A DNA stretch of 64,000 bases, from contig VZRS01014568.1 of the NCBI GenBank assembly GCA_013398055.1, forward strand, positions 1 through 64,000, given 5' to 3'. The stretch is from Ifrita kowaldi. Taxonomy: Eukaryota; Chordata; Aves; Passeriformes; Cinclosomatidae. Below, in pieces: positions 1 to 13,400 of the stretch (its first letter is position 1; the number at the start of each line of letters is the position of its first letter). The notes beneath the pieces were generated by a model. That model ran no database searches. It was not told the DNA's origin and worked only from the letters and a program-made list of their open reading frames with translations. A program made the translations under genes and the position numbers.

Positions 1-30
1 GAGAAGAGAAGAGAAGAGAGAAGCAAGGCA
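1..30. repeat. GAGAA pentanucleotide repeat cut by the window edge
   Basis: The first bases are GAGAA units in tandem with slight decay, ending where the sequence changes to AAGCAAGGC. The left end lies outside the window, so the full length is unknown. It is a simple purine-rich microsatellite. Confidence 0.8.
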
Positions 31-1587
31 AAAGAACCTTGACTCCTAAGTAATTTTAAGCAAAAGAAATTTTTGTGTGGTAAAAAATTAATTGGGAGTG
101 AAACTTGGGTAGTAGCTTCCACTCTGCAGAAACTTTTTTTTTATCCCTGCATGTAGCATTGTATCTTCATGGTATAGTTTACATGATATTTAGTTTGAAT
201 AGCAGCCTGAGGCCCTGGAGAAGTCTCTGAGCAAGTAATCTGGATTTTAATAGTGTCGTTGTATTTCTTCACCATATTATTGCAAATTTGTATAATGAGT
301 ACTTTTCCTCTAAGGAAATGGCCAAGATAGTGTACTTGAGGGAAGCTCTTTAACGGCTATTAAAATGTGGTTATTATAAGTTTTTAATAACAAGCTGGAA
401 GAAGGCCTTACCAGTGAGGTTCAGCTGGGAATCATTCATCAGACTTCAGACTTTACATCCACTTATAATGAGTACAGTCAGAGGACATCTGGTCACACAG
501 ATTTGGGAATTGTGTGTTTAGGTGAAGTTTGGATTCAGTCTTTGTAAAACCCTTTTCTTCTGTTGCATGCAGGAATATGTAAAAAGAGGATTTTGATCCG
601 ACAATAAGTGTCCTTCTGTCAAGAATGAATTTCTGCCTATAGGAGCAGAGAATGGAAGAGCCAAAAGCATTGAAAATGTTTTACTTAAGTATACAAATTT
701 GCTACAGATTTTCTCCACACACAAACAGAATACTTTAAAATATCTCTGTCCTTTCTTATTTCCAGTGATTTTTTTGGCGGTGGGCATTTTTATTTATTTA
801 TCTTATGGCTGACTTATCTAAGTACTATTGCAAATAGTAGACCATAATAATAATTCCAGAGCTCTCCCACTGTATGTTGTTTGTGTAGGAAAGTATATTT
901 CATTTCACACAACATTTACAACTCCATGCTATAATTCCAGGAAGTCAGAAAGCTTTTAAAATTTAATGAACAAAAATTTTATGCTTTTACAACATCCAAA
1001 ATTAGGCTATACCAAGCAGTTGTATGCAAGAGATTTTCTCTTGACACTGGTTTCATTTTCTTTCCACTACACCAATAAGAATTCATCTACTCTGAAGTTA
1101 ATTAAGCTGAATAGGAAAAAAGACATTTAAGTGAATCATCTCCAATGTCTTAATCCATTTGCGTAGATATTTTTTCTCTAAGATGCTCCCAGCCACTATA
1201 TTTCATAAACAAATTGCATGTAGAAGTTGCAATTTTCTTTCCTCTTTACAGAACGATCCTTTAAAGGAGCTCTGAAATATCTCTGTATCATAGAGGATAA
1301 ATTTTCAGTCCCACTGAAGAACACTTTTCCATGTGCTGCCTTTCCTGGCAGCATTGCACTCTGTGCAAATTTGTGCTGGGTTATTACACAGTTGTAAACT
1401 AGTTAATTTATCCTATTGTGCCTTGTGTCCATATGCAATGTCTTTTTTAATAATTTACCATGTTTGGGCAGAGTAATTAGTCTTATTTGAAACAAACACC
1501 CCTGCAGTATGCTGCCCTAACTAAACAGAGATGAGAAATGGACAAGGAGAGTAATGTATGGGTGAAATGCCACTTCCTCAAGCCTGA
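31..1587. other. AT-rich non-coding stretch, nothing recognised
   Basis: Stop codons are dense in all frames and no repeat family, RNA gene or splice-bounded exon could be identified. The 80-odd codon minus-strand frame near 518-787 has no recognisable domain and looks like chance. If the exon candidate at 1602 is real, this stretch would be the intron before it, and the segment just before 1602 would hold the branch point. Confidence 0.5.
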
Positions 1588-1601
1588 CATTTTCATTTCA
1601 G

Positions 1602-1800
1602 AAAATCACAGATTGGGCAAACATTTGTGGAGTCCGTCTTGAAACTTCTGGAGTCAGAAACAGTGATCCAGAAATCGGATAGGCACTTGTATCCGTGCGG
1701 CACAGTGCCAGACAACAAGTCTGGAGTCATGTACATGCACCGGGAGCTGGGAGATGATGCCCTGAATATGCAGCCTCAGTTTTCAAGAGGCAATTTTTAG
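1602..1800 (+). CDS. Candidate terminal coding exon of an unidentified gene
   Basis: An acceptor-like TTTCATTTCAG ends at 1601. From 1603 a frame runs 65 codons without a stop and closes with TAG at 1798-1800; upstream the same frame is closed by TGA at 1585-1587, just before the acceptor. The one base at 1602 would complete a codon split across the intron. The frame has no early ATG, so it needs splicing to be expressed. The predicted peptide is mixed in composition, with an amphipathic start (around QTFVESVLKLLE), a single cysteine in HLYPCGTVPDNKSG and a polar end QFSRGNF. The segment is richer in G+C than its flanks and keeps several CpG sites. AATAAA-type signals occur near 2902 and 3102. 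I do not recognise the protein. It could be the C-terminus of a larger gene lying to the left, a pseudogene exon, or chance. Confidence 0.45.
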
Positions 1801-1844
1801 GAAACAGAAGTAGCAAGGCTGGGTGACTACTGCTGGGGACATAG

Positions 1845-1970
1845 TCTGGCAGGGATCTCAGGTCCTTGCCTTACCACTGGCCTCGGGGAAACCACCCCTC
1901 CTTCCCCAGCTGTCAAACTGAGCTAAGGCTGACTCCCATTCCAAAGCACTTGGAGATAAATACGTGAGTA
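1845..1970 (+). repeat. MIR-type SINE, old copy
   Basis: The text follows the amniote MIR layout from left to right: a 'CAGGTCCTTGCC..CCACTGGCCT' stretch matching the 'tgccactggcctgctgggtgacc' part, then CCCCAGCTGTCAAA matching 'ccccatctgtaaa', then AAAGCACTTGGAGATAAATA matching the 'aaagcgctttgagat' end. Orientation is therefore plus. Many substitutions and small gaps point to an old insertion. It starts about 45 bases after the stop of the candidate exon, so it would sit in that gene's 3' untranslated region. Confidence 0.6.
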
Positions 1971-1985
1971 ATTCTAATAGATGAA

Positions 1986-4900
1986 GAGGCTCATCTTCTC
2001 ATTCACAAGTGAGAACATATCACTTGTTTTTCAGAGATCCACTGAGAGAGCAACCAATCATCCTGGATTTGAAACCTGGAATCCTGGAGCTTGTCTTGCA
2101 GCAACAGGCGTGCGTTGAAGCCTTTCAGCGTGGTAGAATGAATGAATGGATGCACTCACTCCATTATGCAATTCCCATTTCCCGAGTTTGCAACAGCAAG
2201 GAGAGGAGAAGGGAAGCATCTAGGGTCAAGCTGCTTTCTTGCTGCTTTTCTATTAATGACACATGCAGGCTCTGCCATGATACCCCTGTTTGGTGCCCAG
2301 GAGTCTTTACATTTAAAGTAAAGTCAAACTGCCCTGCCTGACAAAGGAAGCAAACAATCCAGTGAGTTCAGCTGTTGTCATTGTCTGACTGTGGGACTGT
2401 TTCTGGCTGAGCCCTTGACTACCATCCTTTCTTTCCTGAAAAATGCTGGGAATTTGGCACATAATCCCAAAAGTTTCTTGCAGGCATTATTCCCATGCCT
2501 GCTGCAAAGCACCTCTGTGCTCAGCCCATCTGTACCCTTGAGGATGCAGTCAGCTTTTCACCTCTGATGTGGAAAAAACTATTTTCTCTTCTTTATTTTC
2601 CACTGAGATTCTTTGAGACATGATCAGGGTTTCAAAAGGCTACAGCAGTCATTGAGGTAACTAATTAGCATTCTCCTCTCTATGGAAATTGCCTGTGTGT
2701 CTATTTTATGCTCTTTGCAGCAGTGGTACTGTACTTGAAATCAAATACATTTCTCAGAATGAGCTGCAGTAAAAGAACTTCAGGACCACCTGATATTGAG
2801 TTACAAAAACACAGGATTACTGGAAATGCAAAACTTTCACCACACACACACACTGTTATGGCATTTTAAATATGATTTAGCCTTAATCAAATGCTCCTGT
2901 TAAATAAAGCTAAAAAATTGTTCTACATCACTTCAAATAGTTCAGCTGTGATGTAAGAGTATCACTTTGAATTATGTACATTTTCTTGCTATACATGATC
3001 ATTTTTTACAGTTTAATTTTAGAATATCAACATTAAAAACTTTTTAATGGTTAAAGTAACCATATAGGAGAATACGCTGTTAAATTATAATTATTTAGAG
3101 TTAATAAAATTGAAATTAAATAAATGAAATCATCTTTTCCAAACAGTGTAAAATGAAATATTTTGGCCTGATTCAAGTATTAGGGAGAAAAATACTATTA
3201 TTTTGTCAAGCTGACATGTTTCAACGAGCCAAGAAACTTTTTCCTGAGCAAGTTACTGCTTCCCAATTTATACAGTGCACTCTTCTGGATTACCTTTTCT
3301 TTTTTGTTTCATTTTACAAAATTAATTGGGAACAAAAAAAAAAAACAAACCACACATTGCAGCTGTACTGGACAGATTTTCATTGCTTTCTACAGGAGCA
3401 GAGCTCTGTATATATTAATTAGCTATAACCCAAATTAGTCCTCTTTCAGTTAAAGCTCAGCCAGATGCACTGTTCTTATAGAAGTAACTTCACTGCCTCC
3501 ACAAAGGTGGTTTACAGCCTGGTCCTGGACAGAGAAGGAGCCCCACATCACTTGAGATGGTTGACTTTTGCCAGCTCCTCTCTCAGGTTTGCCCGAAGCA
3601 GAAGCAGAGCATTGAAAGGATTGAGGAATCTCCAGCTGAAATAGCAGTCCTTTAGAAATCCTGTCAGATGACCATGAGTGTCAAGAGTCCTGCAGTGGAT
3701 GATTTTATTTTGCTCTCAAAATAATTGCTACCACCCCTGCCCTAGCTAAGCAGAAAGAGAGGTGATCAAAGGGAAGAGAACTGCTCTTTTCTGTTTGTTT
3801 GGTTTCCTCAGCAAACAGCAAATTCACTGAGCAGATTTACATTGAATAACAACCTGTGACCACTTGAGTCCATTTCACCAGATGTAGGAAAACAAGAGCG
3901 GCTATGGGGAAGATGCAGGAGATTAATGGTGACATTTTCAAAATTATATATATCAACTTTTCATTCTAAACCATCCAGCTTTGTTTTGATATCTAATTCT
4001 GCTTTTGAAAGGTTAACTCTTCTTGAATGGATGCTTAACATTCTCTGTTGTTTCTCTTTGTTTACTTAGCAGCTGTCCTAAAATTGCAAAAAAAAAGAAA
4101 AGAAATAAAAGCCTAACTAATTATTTTGCTTTCTCAAAAATTAAATATACACTTTTGTTACAAGTTTAAATGGCATCTTTTGGCTCACTTTCAGTAAACA
4201 ATGCAGCCAATTCTGTTATTTTCACATATCTCTTTGGATACTGCAGTACTTTACCCCAGCCTCTTTGCAGTGGAGCTCAGCCCACCCCAGGGCCACAAGC
4301 CAGCATTAATTCCACCTTTGTGTTGAAGAACAGCACAGATACTTCAGAAGCCATAGAATACATAAATCCTTGTGCATTTTTGAAGGATGTTTGTTTCTTT
4401 TCTTCTGAAAAGATAACACTTTAAATGCTCTGGTTCGTTTATTCTAATGTCCTATAAGCAGCACCAGTTCCTTACAGAAAATTTAAAATGCTTTCACACT
4501 CCAGAAATACCATAGGCAGTAGCAAGTTAGATAAGTCATTCTTGGAGTTATTAGTTGATAATGATGATAGCTTCAGTTCATCTGAAAAATTATTGCTCAT
4601 AAAATTACTGTATCATGAGCAAACTGCACCTTTTACTGATTTGTTTATCCTTGCAACACTTTCAGTTTGGATAACACTCTTTTTTTATTACTATTGTTAT
4701 TATTTATTTCCCCCCATCAGTTCCATAAGATACTTCATAAAATATGTCTTACACTTGCCAGCATTAAGAGAATTACTAACTTCCAATACAGCAGAAGTTG
4801 GATCTCTCCAGGAGGGAGAGGAAGCAAAAAAGGAACCCTGACAGTCCAATTTGGATGTGTTTGGCTATTTTCCGTAGCTCAGGTGATGAACAAAATTTTA

Positions 4901-7034
4901 AAAACCCAGTTGTCATCATAGGGCAGAGTGGCAGAGCTCTGCATTCCTAACCCTCCTCTGATCTTTCTTCCCCAAGGCAGAAGACGGGCTCTGCTTTCCT
5001 TCACCATTTAACTTTGGTGAGAAGGTGGATTCCTCAGCTCTCACACACACAGAACAGTTCTCGTGTCAGGTCACCACCCTAGAGACAGGGTTTGAACACC
5101 TATGTCCTGTCTTGTCAGGGGAAAGAGCAGCAGCTGTGATGAATCCCAGCATTTAGCAGCTGGAAGAAAATACAGGATTTATATGATTTTTAAATGAGCA
5201 AAACCAAAATGAGCACATTTCAAATCCTCTGATTTTAATCTTGCCAACCAGCTGAGTGTAAAAAGCTTTTTATGTTCAATTACAGGAGCACTGTAGATTT
5301 TTTTTTTTTCTGGAAAAAAATCTTGAGTAAATTCCCAGGGAATGCCTCCTTGGTCTGTTCAAGAATCAGCTCTCTTCTTCCCAGTACTCCCAGGACTTGC
5401 TTGTGCAATAACTACACAACTGTAATAACTTGTAATAACTCTTTCAACCGAGCCAAGAGGCAATGCCTCCTTTGCGCTGCCGGCTGCTTTTGCACTTCTC
5501 AGGACAGGGAAATGTCTCTTTGGAGTTCACTACTGCCCCAAGCACGAAGGGTTTAGGCATATTCACAAGATCTTGTCATTTAGCAGTGTACCCCACCTCG
5601 GCTGAGCTATCACGAACGATCAAATGAGTACTCTTAAGATCTTTTATTGATTTTCAAGCTAACTCATTTTACCTTAGATTTGTGGCAGGCTTAAGCATGC
5701 TCATCCACTCAGTTATGGCCAGTTAGTCCATCTGAGCCATCATCCTGTGTATGCCTACATCCATTCAGCCTGAAAGGCTTGTCATCACTCATGCTGTATC
5801 TGCGCATGGGAGCCTGGGCTGTAATGGTCTGCTTTCCCCTTGGTATATCTCAGCCCTGAAATGTAAGACATAAACTACATTTAGGCACATGGATCAATAT
5901 GCATTACTGTATGGCCCATCTCCGTCCCTGATGAGGTAAAAGGCTCAGCATGGTCAGGCAGCCGTAAATTCTCCGACGTTGCATCTGCAATAGCAGGAGC
6001 ACCACAGTGAGAAGTTGAGGGCTGGACATCTGCTGGGATACTCTATCACTTTTCTCACAGATATCACAGAGAAATTATCTTGTCCCAGCTCTGGGCACTC
6101 TCTTCCTAACTGCCAATCTAAAAAATCACTTACAACCTGCTCAAAAACTGTCATAAGAGCAGCACTGAAATGGGGAGATTCTTGCAAGTTGAGCACTGCC
6201 AGTAAGCTGCAGGGACTTGGCTTACCTTGCAGTTCGTCTTTTCTATTGCTCTCCAGACTTTCTGTATCCTAGTTTTTTCAGGGTTGAGCTTATTTTACTG
6301 GCCAGAAACTAGTACAGTCTTGCTGGGACTCTTTTGGTACAAGAGGTGTTCAAATAAATACCATCACATAATAACAAATAGTTTCAATTAAGTGAAAGCC
6401 GGAGTAGTGTGGCTGTGCAGAAGTGAGTTTCAGAAGCTTCCAAGGACAGAATGCTATTAAAATCCTTTTGTTACTGTTTCTAAGGCAGGTCTGCTTTGCA
6501 AACAAACTAGGAACCCCTCAGGTTTTCCAATATGCAGAAATTAAAGTATCTGTAACACCTGTCATCTTTCATCTGTATCATTAAGTTGGTTGCATGGATA
6601 TATCACTTTTTAGTGGTGATTAAACTGTTTATTGGGGGCTACACTAACCCGGGGAGAAAGCCATCTAGATTTTCCACAGATAGCAGTGGCTAGCAGAAGT
6701 AAGCATAAGTAGATTATGAAAAGAAATCTGAAATTGTCGAGTCCTCAGTGACTCCATTCAAATCTCACGGTTTAAAGGAAAATTGCACTGTTTCAATGCC
6801 TGGCAATCAACAAGATAACATGGTAAGAGTCGTTCCACATAAACTGTGAAATATGTTTGGAAATAATCTCCCTCCCTTCCACCTGACGCCTGTACTTCAT
6901 ATTCAACATACTTGACAGCTTTAGCTAATTTATACCAAAGAGAAAGTCTGTTAAAGAGGAGGAAACTGCAGCAAATGGGGATGACCTCAGTTGCTGAAGG
7001 GCATGAAGGAAACCATTCCCTTCATCCCTTCCTG
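1986..7034. other. Non-coding stretch with short chance ORFs
   Basis: The longest plus-strand frames here (110 codons at 2009-2341, 117 codons at 4488-4841, 94 codons at 5272-5556) have no recognisable domain, no coding-like neighbours and irregular composition. I regard them as chance frames. Two overlapping frames on opposite strands near 5954-6272 are likewise unsupported. The left part could be 3' untranslated sequence if the exon at 1602-1800 is real. Base composition moves between very AT-rich (2850-3150, 4080-4170) and moderate (4920-5560, 5700-6280), without a repeat I can name. Confidence 0.5.
2841..2853. repeat. Short CA dinucleotide run
   Basis: About six CA units in a row. It is a minor microsatellite with no other structure around it. 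Confidence 0.8.
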
Positions 7035-7465
7035 GACATAGGCACAAAACGTACCCTCAGGAAGCTTGCTGGTGATGCAATCCTGGGGGAAGTGGCTGAT
7101 ACACCTGAAGGCTGTGCTGCCATTCAGCCAGACCCCGATAGGCTGGAGAGTTGGGCAGAGAGAAACCTGACAAGGTTCGACAAGGGCAAGTGCAGGGTCC
7201 TGCACCTGGGGAAGAATAACCCCAGGAACCAGAACAGGTTTGGATCTGACCTCCTAGAGAGCAGTTCTGTGGAGAAAGACCTGGCAGTTTCAGTGGATGA
7301 TGAGATTGCCATGAGCCGGCAGTACCCTGGGGGCCAGGAGGTCCAGTGGTGTCCTGGGGTGCATTGGAAAGAGTGTGGCCAACAGGTCCAGGGAGACGAT
7401 CCTTCCCCTCTACTCAGCCCTAGAGAGGCTGCATCTGGAGTGTCATTATGTCCTTTCTAGAGAAC
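7035..7465 (+). mobile_element. CR1 LINE, piece of the ORF2 reverse transcriptase region
   Basis: The plus-strand translation carries the hallmark text of the C-terminal part of the CR1 ORF2 protein: GEVADTPEGCAAIQ, then DRLESWAERNLTRF, KGKCRVLHLGKNN, LLESSSVEKDLAVSVDDE and MSRQ. After MSRQ (about 7321) the CR1 reading continues in another frame, where SVANRSRETILPLYSAL can be read, so a small deletion has broken the frame. The match fades after 'catctggagtg' near 7440-7465, so the last part of ORF2, the 3' untranslated region and the terminal 8-base repeats are missing. The 5' part is also absent. CR1 copies are usually truncated at the 5' end, so loss of the 3' end suggests later deletion. 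The copy is dead. Confidence 0.93.
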
Positions 7466-10400
7466 ATATAATTATTGATGTTTGTAGACTGAGTAACCAA
7501 GTACAGAACTTAAGCTGATACAAACAGGATAAATTGATTCCCTCCACCTGAAAAAACCCTCATTATTTTCCCTATATTTTTTCCTAAATACACCAGCATA
7601 CACTTGATTTAGTGCTTTCCATTCCATGTGAATACAGCCACGTGCCACTCAATATCCCTGCATCCAAAAGCCACGTTCGTTGTGTGTTCTGTCTCCCCTT
7701 TATGGTTCTTCTACCTGTTGGCAACTTCACAGACCCCTTCCATAGTCACAATTCACTCTGTCTCACCCTTGTGTTTGCACAGAGTCCTATGCCCCAAAAG
7801 TTACATTGTCGAGCCTAAAGCCTTCTGCATGGGCTGAGCTGCTCTGCTCATGCTCTGCTGAGCAAGGGTGGAGAGACAAACCCTCAGTTAGGACACACTG
7901 CACCAGACCCACAGCCCAGGTGAACTCTGATAGAGAGGTTGGACTTGCACCACCCTGATCACAAACTCTTTCTGTCACTTGTCAAGTCACACACAGAATG
8001 ACTACACAGAGACCTTGACTGGGGAAATGTCAGATGCTGTGTAATGGTCAGGATGTGGAGGTCAGGCACTGAAAGACCTCCAGGTACTGGGATTGAAACA
8101 GGGGTAGATCTTTACCACTGTGATGCAGAGTAGCTGGATGAACCTACCTGTGATATCTGTGAGTCGTGGCAGCAGTATCACAGTGCTGGAGTTTGGTTGC
8201 TGCAGCAACTCCCTTTCTATTTCCCAGGGAGTTGGAGTCCTATCTCCAAAACCACCCCAGTGAGCCAAGTGGAGATACTATTAGAGGCTTATGTCAGCAT
8301 GGACAACATCTGAACACTGATTATTAATAAATTCATGAAAACTCACTCCTGAAATCAAACTAAATAGGGGATAAAATCATTCTTTGCAACTGTACAGTGA
8401 TATCTTGGTCGCTTAATTCTGTTTATTACCTTCCCATTTCTTCTCACCTCTTCCCCACCCCTGTTAAACCATAACTTTGCTCCTAATTCCTCTTCCTTCC
8501 TTACCATCATAAATTAATCTCATCACTTCTCTTTGGGTCATTTTGGTTTCATGCTTTGTGTGCCTTGCTCAGAGAGCTGCATAACTTACCTACTGCTTTC
8601 TGCATATCTTACATGATGCTGCTTGAGAGCACTGTTGACTGCTCTTCACTTCTCTTTCTCCTTCTCTCAGATCTGTTTGGAAAAACGTCTTTTCATACTC
8701 TCCCCAACAACTGTTCTTTCCTCCAGCAAGTATTTTATTACAATTATATGTATTCTTAATAATAAGCTATGTAAATGTGTACAGCTCCCTAACATAGCTG
8801 AGAGGAATTGCAGGGTGAATAAGAAGCTGAGAAGATGCTCGAACACAATAAAGAATCCACTGCAGTGGACAGAGCAAGACAGTGCTAAACAAAGAGATTT
8901 TATGCCCTTGCAAACAGCAGGCTCCAGCTTTAGCAGATTGTTTCTATGATATAGACTAAAACAGTAAAATCTAAATTTAGGAAAACATTTACTCAGTTTT
9001 CATGTTAATCAATAGGATAATTATGTTAGTCATAATTTTCCAGAAATCCTATGATGTTTTTTTGCCTCCAGGTGATTGACATTTTGCTAACTCATTGTTA
9101 TTTCCTTTTCCAACTTCTTGTGTCGAAGTACATGACATTTAGAACAGCTTGGTAAGACGTGAAGCTGGTTTTCAGCCACTTTGTTATGTTTGAACTCCCA
9201 GCCTTGTATTAATTTCACTCTTCATTATTAAGTAAATACCTCTTATGAGAGAAAAATTAACTAAAGCGAAGATATAATTGTTTTTCTTCATGTGGTTATT
9301 CAGTTAAAATACTCTGTTTCTCCTCATTTAAACTGGAAAGGAAACACATTCCAGGCAGAATTCTGATTGAGCTGAAAATATTATAAATTAGGCTGTTATA
9401 ATAGGTCTAATTGTGTAGTTTAATTATTAGATTATAAAGGAGAATACAAAGTGGGCATTTTGTTAGATGAAGGCTGTGTCATCTGTCTGCCCAAGGTCTT
9501 CTTGATGAAAACTGTAGGCTTTAAAAATACTTTTGTTTTTCTGGTATATATAATTTTTCAAGACTGGACAACTACTAAACCCACTAATTATATACAATAA
9601 TAATCACAAATATCCAGACATTACTTGTATACATGAATAATAAAACTCCTAAACATGCCATCAGGTCACTAATAAGGACAGCAGACATCCTAATTACAAG
9701 GCAAGAGATCCAAATATTCAGAGCATCATTTTGCCCTTTGCTGTACCTCTCATGCTTCCCCAAGTTACCAGAGGAGCTGCTGCAGGACTGTGCATGGCCA
9801 AATGGTGCTAACAAGCATTCCTGAATAAAATCTGCCTCTGGATCAGACACACTGGCTGTGCTGGTGCTTCTCTTCCTACAGGAACCCATCCAATCGAACC
9901 AGTTTACCAGTGTATTCAGAAGCTAATGGAGGGTCAGAAATATCCCATAAACATGTGAAATGATAACTCAGAGGGTATTTTGGAGTGATGAATGTTGATG
10001 TTCCTTTTATCTCACAAATGGGGGTTTTTTTATTTTATTTTTGTATGACTCAGTTGCTCAGTGAATAAACAGTTCTCCCTTTGAGGTTCATTTTTTCCTT
10101 AATGGCGTTCTGCTGCCTAGAGATTTTTAGCCATTCAGTTTTGAAGTCCTAGAGAATGCATTTTTATCCTCATGTTTCTTTCAGGTTTTAGAAACTTAAA
10201 ACTTATAAGGATTTTGGGATAGCCTAAATGCAGTCATTTTAAATTCTGTACCTCTCTCCAATTCCTACCATTCTGTACTCCAACTGTAGAGTTTTTATAG
10301 GACTGCTGTACTCTCACAGACCTGATATTGTGAGATGCTGAGGGGCTTCAGGAAAGCTGAAAACATTGCTTTTAATAATACCCTTCTTTCTAATGAATAA

Positions 10401-13400
10401 AATTCTAAAGCGACTTGATGTATGTGACTATGTCCACTAATGAAATATGAATGTATGTATATATTAATTTTATGGGTTTTTCTTGAAAAGAGACCAGTCT
10501 TCTGCTGACTCTGAGTGGATTTTCATTCAAGCAGCACAAATAAGGTCAAAGACAATTTCTTCTTAATTAAAGGGAGCACATAATATTGATTTAATAAAAA
10601 TTTAACATTACCTAATGACAGCTAGATATTATGTTCAGAGTAGAAAGACTGACATTTTATTGTAATCAATATGTACTTTATTAAAATCAATGTGCTACAT
10701 GAACTATTCTACAGAGCCTTAATAATATCTAGTCTGCCACTGCAGAAAAGGAGAATTTGTCATCTGGAGGTAAGATGGCTTGACAGAAGAATTGCTACGT
10801 GTACAATACACAAGTTTCGATTTTTCTTAGAGGCCAGTGAAGGTGATCATTATCATTATAAGTGGCAGGTGTTTAACCCCAGCTAATTTCAGCAGCCAAG
10901 AGGAATAAGGACCTGGAGAGAACCAAAGTAGTACCATGCCCAGTAGTTGCCTGACAGCTTTAAATTCAGCTCTGCTCAAACCTGTGCGTGTCAGGAGGAG
11001 GATTCCATCCAGGACAGCCCTCAGTCCTTGAGTGAGCCTACTCTGGAGTACTGCCCCAAAACATGACAAAGAGCTGCATCTTTTACAGGACTCATCTTTC
11101 ACTGATCACAGTCCAGACCACTCTAACATCGATGCCTTCCTTAGCAGTCCCCTAAGTTACCCCAGGGCTTTGGTAAAAGGAGATGCTATTCTCCTTCACT
11201 TCTTTATTGCTTTCTGTAATCTATCTCATAATTACTTTAAAGAACATTTCTTATCCTAAAAGATAATGGGCAAATGACCCAAATATGCTTTGGTGTTTAA
11301 TTTTATTTATTTATTTTTGTTCAGCTGTATTCAGAGAGGAAAAGGAGTGAAAGCTGGCAGTCCTGTTAGCCAGTACTAGACCTGTCTCCTTTCAGCCTTC
11401 TCAATCAGTTCTCTTCTTCATCCTGTGCACAGCATCGAGAAGCAGAGTGCTGCAACTTCGAGAAATCCCTTATTTTATACCATGCACATAGTGCATACAG
11501 GAGTACCAAGCTCTTTCATCTGGTTCCACAGAGTAAGACAAAGATTGCTTCCATTTCTTTCATTGTACTTCAGCACAGTCTTGACAGAATTGGTGACATG
11601 AGACAGTGGCCATCACCCACTGTTCCTTGCCTACCATATCTGCAGTGAAGCTTTTAAGAAATGGAAGAAAGAGTTGAGGTGTTGCAGGGGGAAATCATAC
11701 TGCCACACAGTTTGGGGATGGTCGTAGACAAGGTTTGAGTGAATAGAGAATAATTTCAGCATACGTTGTCCAGAGCCACAAAATTCAATGTGTGAATCCC
11801 TGGCAGAGGCTTTCATTCTCTTCCTTTCAAATGGGTTTTGTTTGATCATTTGGGTGTGCACAAAGGGGAGGGTGGATGAAACCTGCTGTTATCAGGAGAG
11901 CACTGCAGATAAAGCTTTTCTCACAGCTCTAGGTGAATCTATGGATACAACACCACTTGGTTTACAGGCTCTACTCCCAGTTTTTAGCAGAGTTTATATT
12001 CATCAGCTCGTGATTCACCTTGAAGGCTTACTTCTAATTACTCGACAGAGAAATAAGCACCGTTTGTGCCTGCCACGATCATGAAACTCAGTGAGAATTG
12101 ATTTGAGTCTGCTTATCTCCACCAAAGAGAATTGAATAGTATAGAATATTCTGAACAGGGCTATACAAAATGCTGAGGTGAAAGCATCAGTACAAATCAA
12201 GGAACAGCTGAAAGGTGTTTCCAATTTCAACTAATATTTATGACCAAAAAAAAAGTCAAGATAAAATAACACCAGCAGTAAATTACAGCTAGAATTGTGT
12301 CCAAGACCACCTATCAAAAAAACCCCAACACTGCTCTGGGTCTGAAACCTGCCCATCCATATGCATTTCAACCCTAGTTAACCCATAACCTTTCAAATTT
12401 TGAAAAGAGCAGGAAAAATCAGGATTGGACCTGAGACCTAAGACTACATTCATTTAAGATTTCTACTTTTATACACTGTGGTGTGTGGTTCCTCTGTACT
12501 TAAAATATCCACTGGCACACATGTCTTGTAAAGAGCATATTTACTTTTTAGAATAATCATTTTCTGATTCTGGTCCTTGAAATCCAATTACATATCTTGG
12601 TTTCTAAACAAGTATTTTTCACGCACTCTAAAGCAAAGTGAGGGAAAACAAGTTTAGGCACAACAAAAACAGAACTCTGAAAAAAAAATATAATCAGTAT
12701 AAAATTGCTTTCCAGAAGGAATGTCAGAAGACTTAGCCAAAAGTCTATTATGCAAGAGTTAGAAAATGAGTAGCATGGGAAAGACTTTAACCTAATTATG
12801 GTTTTCTTATTATTTTATTGGCACTATCAGATTTTCATGGCTGAGCCAGCACAACTGCTGTAGCCTTGCCTGCAGTCATTACTCAATGTTATCTTTTATT
12901 TATACAAAATTATAAATGTGTTTGTGGCACTCTGCAAACAAACAAGGGATGCAGCCTGTGCTTCTTGGCTAAATTTTATCAGTGCTATACTGTACACACA
13001 GATTAGATGGCACTTTCCTCAAGGTCTGCTGAGGTCTGCTCAGGCCCACAGAGCCAGTCATAAATTCGTGCTCATGAGACACAATAAATTGTGCTTCTTC
13101 TGTTGCCAAACCTTATCTGGTAGCACATCTAATCACTGAGCAGCTGCTCACCTTGTCAGCAGTTCAGCTTTGTAAGCATGTGAGGCAGCTCTTTGTGCTT
13201 TCCATACTGAGAGTGGAACGGCCGCTGGCCTCCTGATCCAGGTTTTCCTAGGCTGGAGTAGCTGGTCAGCAGCCAGGAGAGCTGCATTACGGTCTCTAAC
13301 CCAAGTACTGACCATTGTCAGGCCCAATCAATTTCTCTCCTCCAGGTCAGTGAGTAGAGAATTCCTCCACATAAACTGAAACAGCTGCAACTGGAGTGAT

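Noticed and set aside
6912..7460. 182-codon plus-strand frame as a host gene
   Set aside because: Its core is CR1 ORF2 text with a frame break; the start codon and first part come from unrelated flanking sequence.
10880..11110. Further CR1 fragment
   Set aside because: Only a short 'tctggagtactg' text agrees; the flanking sequence does not follow CR1.
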